A DNA stretch of 64,000 bases from Solanum dulcamara (lineage: Eukaryota > Streptophyta > Magnoliopsida > Solanales > Solanaceae). The first letter of the stretch is position 1. Each line of letters opens with the position of its first letter. The stretch lies in NCBI RefSeq assembly GCF_947179165.1, contig NC_077241.1, forward strand, positions 29,445,246 through 29,509,245, given 5' to 3'. Below are positions 1 to 10,404 of the stretch, one piece after another. The translations under genes and the position numbers were made by a program. The notes under the pieces were generated by a model. It was given only the letters and a program-made list of their open reading frames with translations, was not told the DNA's origin and searched no databases.

Positions 1-926
1 CTGGGTACGGTATATGATGCTATGATTATAACACTGAGTTCCTTAAAGGGATGGGTACAGTATATGAGGATATGATGATAACACCAAGTCCCCTAATAGG
101 TCGGGTACGGTATATGATGATATGATTATAACACCGAGACCCATACTAGGCTGGGTACGGTATGATATGTAATGATAGATGGGCATGCATATGAAAACAT
201 AATAAGGTAATCGTAACCTATGACACGATGCCGTATGCAATGACATGGTAACTCCGAGTCCCCCAGCGGGCCGGATACGGTATGTGAAGATGATGTACAT
301 GCCCTTATGTTATAGGATGTAGGTATAATACCTTATTAATTGTTATACTTGTTGCCTGCATCCCTATATCAGTTGTTCTCTCAGTTATGATGCATTATGC
401 TTTATATACTCACTACATATATCGTACTGACCCCCCGTTCCCTAAGGGGCTGCATTTTATGCCCGTAGGTATAGATGTTCATTCTGGAGATTCGTCAGCT
501 TAGGAGTTCCTCTCAGCTATGTCGGAAGTGCTTTACTATTCTGGAGCCTAATTTTTGATAGTGGTCACTTAATGTATATATTTGTAAATTCAGGGGTACG
601 GCGGGGGCCTGTCCCTCCATATGTTGCTATTACTATTACTAGAGGTCTGTAGACATATGGATATGGGTTGTTTATAAGTTTGTTTCGATTATGCCTATAC
701 GACATATTGTAAATGTTTTTATGTTATGGCAGCCTCGTCGGTGCGTGCCCTTTCATGATATGACACGAATGAAAGAGGCTACAGGTACATGAAAAAGTTT
801 TAAACTATTGAGGTTTTTGTGTATAGTATCACATCACACACAGTTCAACTTAAGTGTAGCTAATAAATATGCAAAAGAGGGTCCAGGTCAGACCCCAGTC
901 GCGGCCTACGGGGTTGGGTCGTGACA
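1..926 (+). mobile_element. 3' part of a gypsy LTR, running in from the left edge
   Basis: The stretch matches the last ~0.9 kb of the long LTR family seen throughout the window, including a 50-bp tandem array, the paired hairpins near 415-450 and the terminal GGTCGTGACA. It stops at 926 and is joined directly to an inverted LTR, without the primer-binding site that follows other LTR ends. It is closest to the 5' LTR end of the composite element at 21987-25116. No coding capacity. Confidence 0.85.
2..160 (+). repeat. 50-bp tandem array inside the LTR
   Basis: The motif YGGGTACRG recurs at 2, 52, 102 and 152, an exact 50-bp period. Each unit contains a run like CCGAGTCCCCTAA and a GATATGAT block. 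The short open frames crossing it are by-products of the repeat. Confidence 0.9.
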
Positions 927-2548
927 GCTTACTAGAGTAAAGTTTAATAATTCAAAAGTGAGTAAGGGTCCTGAAGTCATATTCAGAACCTGGGATGGAA
1001 TTACCCCTAAAGCTCATATCGTATCCTGCTTACATCTAAGACATGCCAAAAGAGAAAAGATAGGCTTTACATACCTATACCAATAATATACCAAGAGAAG
1101 CTTCACATACCTCTTATGGACACCCCTTAATCAATTCACGTCGTTGTCCTCGAAACCTATTTAACATGGAAGTAATTCAAGTGTTAACAAGCTTAGACTT
1201 CTTAGCGACTTAGACTACCCACGGGCATTCATTAGCATCCATCCCTTTGATTTCCTTCTCGACTAGTTCCTTAACTAGTTAAGGCGTTAACAAAAATTGG
1301 GCAGCACCTCCCCTATAATGTGCCCTATCCAAATTTCCAATTAGACGCCTAAACACTAAATACAACCAACCACAACAACCTGCAACATATATTTACCCAA
1401 TTCACACCAACAATATACAACATAAACTCCAAACGACTCGTTCAAAAATACGATATCAAAATAGGGTTTCTAGTTTCCATTTGGCAAAACCTTTAACCGT
1501 ACAAAGTGGGGGGTTGTGTGGCTGCAACTAGAATATCCCACACCTCATTTAGAAAATATTTAGACCCTGAAACAACAAGACACACCCCTGCAACAGCACC
1601 TCACAAGAACAACACTTTACTTCGACGACAATTCAACTATAGCGACTCCAATTTAGTTTATTCCAAACGTCAAGCGTTTCTAAGCCATTTTCACATTTCC
1701 ATCCACCTATATGGAATGTAAACAACTCCATAACAACACCATAAATTCAAAATTAAAAGGAGAAACCTTACCTTACCCAAAATTGGCCAAAATTGTCAAA
1801 TCGCCACTCGAAACCTCTTCAAACGCGCAGAAATTGAGCGGGCTGTTTGTATGACTTCCTCGCTGCTCCAAATTAGATTTTATCATTATTAAAAATATCT
1901 ATACAACCATGTTATAGCATAATTAATTAATTCACGGAAAGAAACTCGGAGGCTTACCTCCAATAGGCCTAACCCGTAGCCTCTCTCTCTTGCCTCCAAC
2001 GTTTTTCTCTTCTTCTTTCTTCTAAGTTTCCAATTGTAAAGCTGAAGTTTTGGTTCCGTAAACATCGTAAAATACATATATACATATCCACGTGATTAAG
2101 GAATACCATATATAATTAATTCACGGAGGGAAATTGGAAAACTTACCTCAAAGTCTTCAAACCATGGCTGCTTGAGGTACTGTCACGTGTCACCTTCCTA
2201 GGCTGCCACGTCATCTTTTTTTCCCCTCCTTCGTGGGTTCGTAATCTCATCTTATTTTAAGAGCCTAGGTAATCTGTGCTATGCAAGGTTGGTACGTACT
2301 CTAATAGCTTAAGTATGTAAGACTTCCAAGTTAGTAGCTTACGAAGGTAAATCGAGTTCTACGACTCATTACTTGGCCTCCAATTCCTTCCGGATTCTTA
2401 TGACTCCATCTCCAACCTTCTCTACTATGGGGTATCACATTCTTCCTTCCTTAGAGTCGTTTAATAGTGTCGTAGCATATCCGGCTCACATGATAATGTC
2501 CAAGGAACTTATGAGATATTCCGAGTTTAAAAAGGGTGGGGTGTAACA
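927..2548 (-). mobile_element. Inverted LTR, 5' half only
   Basis: Read on the minus strand this is the first ~1.6 kb of the LTR family, starting TGTTACACCCCACCC at 2548 and breaking off in mid-LTR at 927. The TGTAACA at 2542-2548 is followed by an inverted polypurine tract, so it is the 3' LTR of an element pointing left. It is nearly the same sequence as the inverted arm of the composite elements at 25133-27053 and 35238-37158. Confidence 0.85.
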
Positions 2549-2563
2549 TCCTTCCCCCCTTTA
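2549..2563 (-). other. Polypurine tract of the inverted element
   Basis: The pyrimidine run TCCTTCCCCCCTTTA lies directly outside the inverted LTR start. On the minus strand it is a polypurine tract next to TGTTACA, the usual primer for plus-strand synthesis. It matches the tracts at 14934-14947 and 52233-52246. Confidence 0.85.
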
Positions 2564-3239
2564 GAACATTCGTCCCCGAATATGAGACAAAACTTCTCTT
2601 AGCACCTTATACAAATCGTAGGGAGAATCTTTGCTATTTTCTTAACACATACTTCCATACAAGTACCTCATATACATGTTTCAGGAGTTGGGGTTACCTG
2701 TAAATATTGGTTACAGGTGCGAATACTTGTATTTCATGTTCTCTTCAGTTCCCCAATCATCCTCTTTCTAATTTTGGTTTTTCCACCATAACTTGACGGA
2801 AGGCACGTCTTTAGTCTACAATCTTCCCATTTGCCAATCTAAGAATGCGATAGGTTTTTCCTCACAGGATTCCATCTCCTGGACATCAGTTATGGAATAT
2901 ACTCTGGGTGACTCGTCAGTACCCTTGTGAAGCATTCCTATCTGATGGACTGGGCGCATAGTTTCCAAATAAGGTGGTAAGCTCAACTTACCAGCCATGT
3001 TGCCCATCTCATGAGCAACTTGATATAGTCTAACATATTCTGGGTTAAGTTTCCTTTTCTAGGTGACCCTGTTATGAACATCCAATCATCAGTTTGAACT
3101 CTGAATGTCGATGTCGATTATCTGTATATCATTCCTGCCGAGTCGGGGCTTTTAGTCAATAACTTGCTTAATCATGTCGGGGCCTTTTTAGCTTAGTCTT
3201 TCTAACATCTACCCATTCAATAGGGGACTTATACATCTT
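2564..3239 (-). pseudogene. Inverted pol 3' end of the non-autonomous family
   Basis: Minus-strand sequence matches the 3' end of the internal region at about 14270-14930. The open frame 3007-2816 (63 aa) resembles the C-terminal part of gypsy pol after the integrase core: an H-x-x-M-L segment, then a DVQ-like stretch and an FLDWQ segment, equivalent to ILDWQ near 51950 in the coding element. Upstream parts are out of frame. It continues beyond the inserted solo LTR at 6173. Not functional. Confidence 0.75.
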
Positions 3240-6177
3240 TGTTACACCCCACATCTTTGAACTCGGAAGGTTCCTTAAGATACTTAGAAGCTAATATGTG
3301 AGCCACTTAAGTTACGACCTTATTGAATAACTCTAAGAAGGGAGAATGTGACACCCCATGGTAGGGAAGGTTGGAAATAGGGTCAAGAGAAATTGAAAGA
3401 AGTTGGAGGCCAAGAAATGAGTCGTAGGACTCGACTTATCTACGTAAACTACTAATTTAGAATTCTTACATACGTGAGTTACTTGATTACATATCAAGCT
3501 TACGTAGCAAGGGTTTCATAGGATCTTAAAGTGAGACGAGATTATGAATGAGATTACGAACCCACGAGGAGGAAAAAAAAATTGTGCGGGGCAGCAAATG
3601 GGAGGGTGACACGTGGCATAACCTAAGCAAGCAGGTGACCCACCTTCTTTGGGTCAAGTAGGTGACCCACCTGCTTGGGGAAGGTGGGCCCTACCGCCAC
3701 GTGGCAGCCTCTCCTTGCTTGCATAGATACTGTGGCCCAATAGGGGCTGGACACGTGTCCCCCTTAGGGGCTGACATGTGTCGCCTCCTAGGACCACCAA
3801 TATACATGTATATCATGTAATATTTACAGTTTGTATTCACAAACTCCAGCAGCAACAAAGGAAACTAAATACCCTAAGCTAGAGAGAAAAAGAGGGCGGC
3901 CAAGGGAAAAAGAAATAGGTAAGTCACGATTTCGTTCTGTAAATTAATTATATAGCATATACCACGATGATATGGAGGTATTAGAAGTATAAAATCATGG
4001 CTTGGTCCAGCAAAAATCGGACAGTAAGCAGCCACGCCGTTCAAGTCGCGCTAGAAAAAGTTCCGAGGCACAATTTTGGCTAGTTTTGGCCAATTTCGGG
4101 TAAGGTAAGGCTTCTCCTTTAAATTTGGACTTTATGGTGTTATTATATTGTGTATTACACACCTTTTTGGATGCTTTAAGTTGGGTAAAATTCATAAAAA
4201 GTTCGACGTTCGGAATAAACTAAATTGAAGTCTCTATAGTTGAATTGTTGTCGAAATAAAGTGTTGTTCTTGTGAGGTGCTGCTGAAGGTGTGTGGATTG
4301 TGGTTGCAGGGTCTAAATATGTTCTAAATGAGGTGAGGGATCTGATGGTTTTAGCCACACAACCCCCCGCTTTGTACGGTTAAGGGTTTGGCAAAATGGA
4401 AACCAAAAACCCTATTTTGATATCGTATTTTTGAATAAGTCGTTTGGAGTTTATGTTGTATATGGTTGGTGTTAATTTCTGCAGGTTATTGTTGTTGGTT
4501 GGATATAGGTCTTAGGGACCTAATTGGAAATTTGTATAGGGCACATTATAGGGGAGGTGCTTCCCAATTTTCGGCGACGCCTTAGCAAATAACAGAACTA
4601 GTCGGGGAAACGACTAAGGAAATAGATTCCGTTAATACTAAGGTGTAACCTAGGGTGCTGGAAAGTTAAAAGGGGTTGATATTCATATTACTTTCATGTT
4701 GAATAGGTTTAAAGGACGGCAAGGCAAACAAGATAAGGAATAATTCAGACAAGGTATGTGAAGCTTCTCTTGGTATGTTTTTGGTATAGGTATGTAAAGC
4801 CTATCTTTTATCTTTTGGCATGTCTTAAATGTAAGCAGGATATGATATCAGCTTTGGGGGTAATTCCATTCCCGGGTTCTGAATATGACTTCAGGACCCT
4901 CACTCACTTTTGAATGTTTAAACTTTAAAGTAGTAAGCTGCTATCTTCGAGTCTTCTATATGACTTTATAACAATTGATTCGACTAAGCTCTTGTTTGTA
5001 AAAAAAGAAAGGCTCTGAGATAACCAATGCTTGGACTGCTATAAGATATTTCACATTGGTATACGTCTAAGATTTCTAAAAACTCGTTTTTACATAGTCC
5101 TTAGTGACAGTTAGAGAGTATACGTCAGATACCTTCTACCCTGAGCCCTAGGTGATGGTTCACTTGATAACTTCATTGAGTCTCAGATAATGATTTAAAC
5201 TGTGTTTTGTTTTTCACTACTCTACTCGTGTATACTGTAACACTTCTTCTCTGAGTCCTGGGCTGATTATCAGATTCGTGCAATTCACTGCATTGTTCAC
5301 CGAGTCCCTCGCTAGAGGGCCAACATCCATATGTATATATATGATGGCCTAGGGCCTGATACTGATACTATGATGATGTGGTGTAATAAGGTGATGATGG
5401 CCTGGGGCCTAATACTAATATTATAATGATGTTTTATGATAAGGTGACGATGGCACAGGGCCGGCCTGATACTGATACTACATATATGATTCACTGGACC
5501 CCTGACGGGGACGGCTATATTGAAAATTTGTGCATGTATGTTTTTGTGATTCACAAAGTACTGGTACATATTTCTGATTTGATAGTTGGTTCCCCTGTTT
5601 CTCTATTTTGGATATACCTCTAGTTGTACTATGTTACGTTTTACATACTCAATACATATGTCGTATTGACCCCCTTTCTCGAGGGGATGCGTTCATGCTC
5701 GCAGGGACAGATATAGGTTATGGGAGTCCGTTAGCTTAAGATTCCATGCAGCTCAGCAGGGAGAGGCTCCATTGTATCGGGGCCTAGTTTTTGATACTGT
5801 CCATTAATGTATAACATTGTTTTATCCATTCGGGGGTACGACGGAGGCCCTGTCCCGCCATATGTTGTTATTTATATTTTTAGAGGTCTGCAGACATGTA
5901 TATGTGGGTTGTGTATGTCAGTTTGATTCAGCTGGGTCTACCAGATATATGATATATGTGATTATTTTATGGCATCCTTATCGGCTTGCGTGCCTTGTCA
6001 CATTGTGATACAAATGAAAAGGGCTACAGGTTTATGAAAATGTTATCGCCCAGTAGGGCTCTGTTACATAATATTGTCTTATTTACGATTCAATGTGACC
6101 ACAGCTAATAGATATGTGTACGGGGGGTCCAGGTCGGACCCTAGTCGCGGCCTACGGGGTTGGGTCATGACAGTTTT
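3235..6177 (+). mobile_element. Solo LTR (3240-6172) with degenerate 5-bp target duplication
   Basis: A 2933-bp LTR starts TGTTACACCCC at 3240 and ends GGTCATGACA at 6172, with no internal region. The flanks are both pieces of one inverted internal region, collinear with 14.2-14.9 kb on the other strand. The target repeats are ATCTT (3235-3239) and GTTTT (6173-6177). The uninterrupted relative reads GTCTT, so each copy has one transition. A G-box (CACGTG) lies at 3752-3757, and paired hairpins at 5650-5686. Two recombining LTRs of a former full element are the likely origin. Confidence 0.85.
5343..5500 (+). repeat. 53-bp tandem repeats in the solo LTR
   Basis: The motif GATGG starts at 5343, 5396 and 5449, a 53-bp period. 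The same array occurs in the two LTRs of the element at 7367-18049 (9602, 9655, 9708 and 17226, 17279, 17332), so these three LTRs form a subfamily. Confidence 0.85.
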
Positions 6178-6778
6178 ACTCTACCAGTCTTGTACGGAGT
6201 AATTGGGATACCAGAGTGGTAGCTATTCTGGTAGTTAAACTCAATAAGTAGTGGACGATCGTCTCAGTTACTCTTAAAGCCAACCATATAGTAGTATGCT
6301 CAGTCGATTCAGCAGCTCAAGGAAAAATGCGATACGAAGACCTATCTGTGCTCCCGAGCTTTTCTTGGACTGATCTCTAGACGTTGATCAGAATTAAAGT
6401 CCCTCTATCTGTTATATTAGCAGGGGAAACCTCACGGAACCTTATTACCTCCTTGTCCTATAACTTTACCTAGTTCCAACTACATAGGTGGTTTTGTTTG
6501 AAAGCAAATAAGCTAATTTGTTAGCCTACTCGCAATAACTCATATAGCACCCTACTCTTACAGAGTATAAAATAGGTTCATAATGACTTTGATAATTTGG
6601 GGACCATTAGCCTCATATAGTCCTTCTCAACTCTTTTCAGAACTTTAACTGGCATTCGATCTTTTGGGTCCTTCTTCCCCTCTTTTTTTTCCAATCCTTA
6701 GGGTTGTCTACCGAATAATGTTGCAGTCCCCTCACATAATGTCTCTCGTAGTCGTTCTGTGTTGTCTATATAACAGGG
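6178..6778 (-). pseudogene. Inverted decayed integrase segment
   Basis: On the minus strand this matches about 13660-14260, the decayed integrase region of the non-autonomous element, and continues the fragment that ends at 3239. No usable reading frame remains. It ends abruptly near 6778, where the sequence switches to a forward copy of the pol 3' end. Confidence 0.7.
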
Positions 6779-7104
6779 AGTTATCCTACGAGGGGCAACT
6801 TATTGCCATCCTGGATCGACAGATTAAAAAGGGTGCGAACTAAGAACGTAGCTTTTGTCAGGGTGCCGTGGCGGAATAAGAATCATGAAGAAATAACTTA
6901 GGAAACTGAAGAGGACATGAAACACAGGTATCCGTACCTATTTCCGAATGTCTACGGGTAAACCTCTCCTGGAACTCATATATTAATTACTTGGATGAAA
7001 ATGTATGTTATTGCAATAGAAGGGAATCTCCCTACAGTTTGTATAAAGTCTTAAGGGAAGTTTTATTCAACATTCAAGGACAAATATTCTAAAAGGGAGA
7101 AGGA
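6779..7104 (+). pseudogene. Forward pol 3' end and polypurine tract
   Basis: Forward translation in pieces resembles the end of gypsy pol: an AILDRQI-like segment near 6810, then a WRN-x-NHEE stretch and ED-x-KHRYPYLF near 6900-6950, as in the coding element at 51950-52080. In Del/Tekay elements this tail is chromodomain-like. The polypurine tract AAAAGGGAGAAGGA (7091-7104) abuts the LTR start at 7105. One in-frame TAG lies where the relatives have Trp. Confidence 0.75.
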
Positions 7105-7366
7105 TGTTACACCCTACACTGTAGAGCTTGGAATGTCTCTTAAGTTCTTTAGACATTATCATGTGAGCCGGATAAGCTACGATACTATCAAACGACTCCA
7201 AGTAAAGGAGAATGTGATACCTTATAGCAGAGAGGGTTGTAAATAGATTCATAAGAATCCGAAAGGAATTGGAGGCCAAGTAATGAGTCGTAGGACTCGA
7301 TTTACCTACGTAAGCTACTAATTTAGAAGTCTTATACACTTGAGTTTCTTAAGGGCATACCAAGCA
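7105..7366 (+). mobile_element. First 262 bp of an LTR, truncated by the next LTR
   Basis: TGTTACACCC at 7105 starts a normal LTR, but after 262 bp the sequence begins again with CCCACACTTTTGAACC, which is position 9 onward of a second LTR. The first piece is therefore the remnant 3' LTR of the element ending at 7104, and the second belongs to the next element. Confidence 0.75.
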
Positions 7367-7863
7367 TACGTAGCCCACACTTTTGAACCTTGAAATGTTT
7401 CCCTAATCTTCTTGGCGGTAGCCATGAGTCCCCTACAATCCACACATATCAAACAACTCGAAGGAAAGAAGAATGTGATACCTCGTGAGAGGGAAGGTTG
7501 GAAATAAAGTCATAAGAATCCGGAAGGAATTGGAGGCCAAGTAATGAGTCGTAAGACTCGATTTACCTATGTAAGCTACTAACTTGGAAGTCTTACATAC
7601 TTAAGCTATTGGAGTACGTACCAAGCTTGCGTAACATGGATTATATAGGCTCTTAAAATAAGACGAGATTACGAACCCATGAGAGGAAAAAAAGCGCCAC
7701 GTGGCAGCCAATGAAGGAGTGCCATGTGGTAGAACCTCAAGTAAGCAGGTGACCCACCTGCTTGGGGTTAAGTAGGTGACCCACCTGCTTGGGGGATGTG
7801 GGCCCCACTGCCATATGGTAGCCCCTAATTGGGTGCATAGATATGGTAGCCCAATAACGGCTG

Positions 7864-7925
7864 GACACGTGTCACCCTAGGGGGCTGAAATGTGTCACCC
7901 CTATAGACACCCTATATATATGTGT
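7864..7925 (+). promoter_or_regulatory. Putative LTR promoter: G-box palindrome and TATA box
   Basis: GACACGTGTC (7864-7873, core CACGTG) lies about 40 bp upstream of a TATATATAT run at 7913-7921. A CCAAT-like element is just upstream near 7848. An A- and G-rich leader follows, with ATG at 8012. The arrangement recurs in other LTRs. Start-site position is inferred. Confidence 0.6.
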
Positions 7926-9601
7926 ATTATGACTAATTATCTCATTCTTAGCCAAAAGTTCAGCCAAGAAAAAGCAAAGAAAAACGTAGAGAGGGAGAGA
8001 AAAAGGCAGCCATGGTTTCTAAGAATTTAAGGTGAGTTCTTCATATTTTCTCCGCGAATTAATTATCTAAGGTGTTCCTCAAACACGTGGGGGTATATAT
8101 ATGTATATTGGGATTCTTAATGAATCATTTATTCATCTTAGAACTTGGTAGAGATAAGGAGAAGTTGAAGGAAAACCTTAGGAGCAACAAAGAGGGAGCT
8201 AAGGTTTTGGGAAACAAAGGGGTAAGTCCCATTTTCATTCCATAAATTAATTACTTAGAATATATTACGATGATATGGAGGTATTAGTAGTATAAAATTA
8301 AGGTTTGGTGCATCAAAAATTGGACAGCAAGCTGCCACGACGTTACAACGCGCTAAAGAAAGTTCCGAGGCACAATTTCAGCAAGTTCTAGCCAATTTCG
8401 GGAAAGGTAAGTTCTTACCCTCTTGTTTGAAGTTTATGATGTTAAATTAGGGTGTATTACACGCCTTAGTGGATGCTGTAAGTTAGGTAAAAGGTTTGAA
8501 AAGTTCGGCGTTCGAAATAAGCAAAATTGGAGTCGCTATAGTTGAATTGTCGTCAAAATAAAGTATTGCTCTTGTGAGGTGCTGCTTCAGGGGTGTGGCT
8601 TGTTGTTGCAGGTCCTAAAATTGTTCTAATGTGGGTTATATTACTTCTGGTAGAATCCACATGACCCCCATTGCGTATAATTAAAGGCGTTACAAAATAA
8701 AGGCTAGACGCCCTATTGTGATATCATATTTTTGAATAAGTCATTTGGAGTTTATGTTCTATATTGTTGGTGTGAATTGCACAGGTTGTTGTTGTTGGTT
8801 GGCTGTAGGTATTAGGGACCTAATTGGAAATTTTGATAGGGAACATAATAGGGGAGGCGCTACCCAATTTTCATCGACGCCTTAGCGAATAACAGAACTA
8901 GTCGGGGAAACGACTAAGGAAATAGATTCCATTAATATTAAGGTGTAACCTAGGGTGTTGGAAAGTTAAGAGGGGTTGATATTCATATTACTTTCATGTT
9001 GAATAGGTTCAAAGGACGGCGAGGCAAACAGGATAAGGAATAATTTAGACAAGGTATGTGAAGCTCTCCTTTGGTATATTTTTCGCATAAGTATGTAAAG
9101 CTTTCTCTTGATATGTTTTGGCATAGGTAAGTAAAGCTCATTCTCTTTTCTCTGTTGGCATGTCCTAGTTGTAAGCTGAATGTTGAACTCTATGGTAGTT
9201 AAACTATTTCCCTGGAAAATCTTATATGTTAAAGAGGTATGAATGTACAAACTCCTAGTCATAAAACTATTCGAGGACAAATACTCTAGAATTCTTAAGT
9301 GAATAGTCTTACTTTAGTATATATCTAGGAACCTCGAGATGTAATTAATGTAGCCCCTAACGGCGTTTAGAGGGCAGCTAGAATGACTATACTATTACTC
9401 AAATTCTTAGACAATAACTTAGTCCTCTTATATAGTTGAGTCTCGGATAATGATTTAAACTGTTTTGGTTTCTCACTACTCCACTCTTGTATACTGTAAC
9501 ACTTCTTCTCTAAGTCCCAGGACGGTTGTCAGATTCGTGCAATTCACTGCATTGTTCACCGAGTCCCTCTCTAGGGAGCCGGCATCCGTATGTATATATA
9601 T

Positions 9602-9760
9602 GATGGCCTAGGGCCTGATACTGATACTATGATGGTGTTTTGTAATAAGGTGACGATGGCCTAGGGCCTGATACTGATACTATGATGATATGTTGTAATA
9701 AGGTGACGATGGCACAAGGCCTGATATTAATACTACATATATGATTCACCAGACCCCTGA
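9602..9760 (+). repeat. 53-bp tandem array
   Basis: GATGG phases at 9602, 9655 and 9708. Units contain GGCCTGATACTGATACTATGA-like cores. It sits at the same place in the LTR as the 50-, 40- and 35-bp arrays of other copies. Confidence 0.85.
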
Positions 9761-10392
9761 CAAGGCCGGCAATACTAAAACTTTGAGCATGCATTATTTT
9801 GTGATTCACAGAGTACTAGTACATGTTTCTGATTTGATAATTGTTTCCCCTACTTCTCTATTTTGGATATACCTCAGTTGTATTGACCCCCTTTTTGGGG
9901 GGATGCATTCATGCCCGCAGGTACAGATACAGGTTTTGGGAGTCCATCAGCTTAAGATTCCCCGCAGCTCAGCTGGAAGAGGCTTCATTGTATTGGGGCC
10001 TAGTTTCTGATATTGTCCACTAATGTATAACATTGTTTTATCCATTCGGGGGTACGGTGGGGGACCTGTCCCGCCATATGTTGTCATTTATATTTTTAGA
10101 GGTCTGCAGACATGTATATTTGGGTTGTGTATGTCAGTTTGATTCAGCTGAGTCTATATGATATATGATACGTGTTATTATGTTATGGTAGCCTTGTCTG
10201 CTTGCGTGCCCTGTCATATTGTGATACAAATGAAAAGGGCTACAGGTTTATGAAAATGTTATCGCCTAGTGGGGCTCTGTTACATGATATTGTTTTATTT
10301 ACAGTTCAATTTGACCACAGTTGATAGCTAGGTACACGGGAGGTCTAGGTAGGACCCCAGTCACGGCCTACGGGGTTGGGTCGTTACAGAAG

Positions 10393-10404
10393 TGGTATCA
10401 GAGC
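10393..10404 (+). other. Primer-binding site, initiator tRNA-Met type
   Basis: TGGTATCAGAGC begins 5 bases after the LTR end. It is the complement of the 3' end of plant initiator tRNA-Met, the usual minus-strand primer of plant gypsy and copia elements. No mismatch. Confidence 0.9.

Larger units (their letters stand above)
7367..10388 (+). mobile_element. 5' LTR of the non-autonomous element
   Basis: It is 3022 bp, ends CGTTACA, and is followed by a primer-binding site. It carries the GCAGGTGACCCACCTGC hairpin near 7745, the promoter block at 7864-7925, a Kozak-like ATG at 8012 followed by a splice-donor-like AAGGTGAGT, and the 53-bp array near 9602. The paired-hairpin segment near 9870 is partly deleted, unlike in the 3' LTR. 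Confidence 0.85.
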
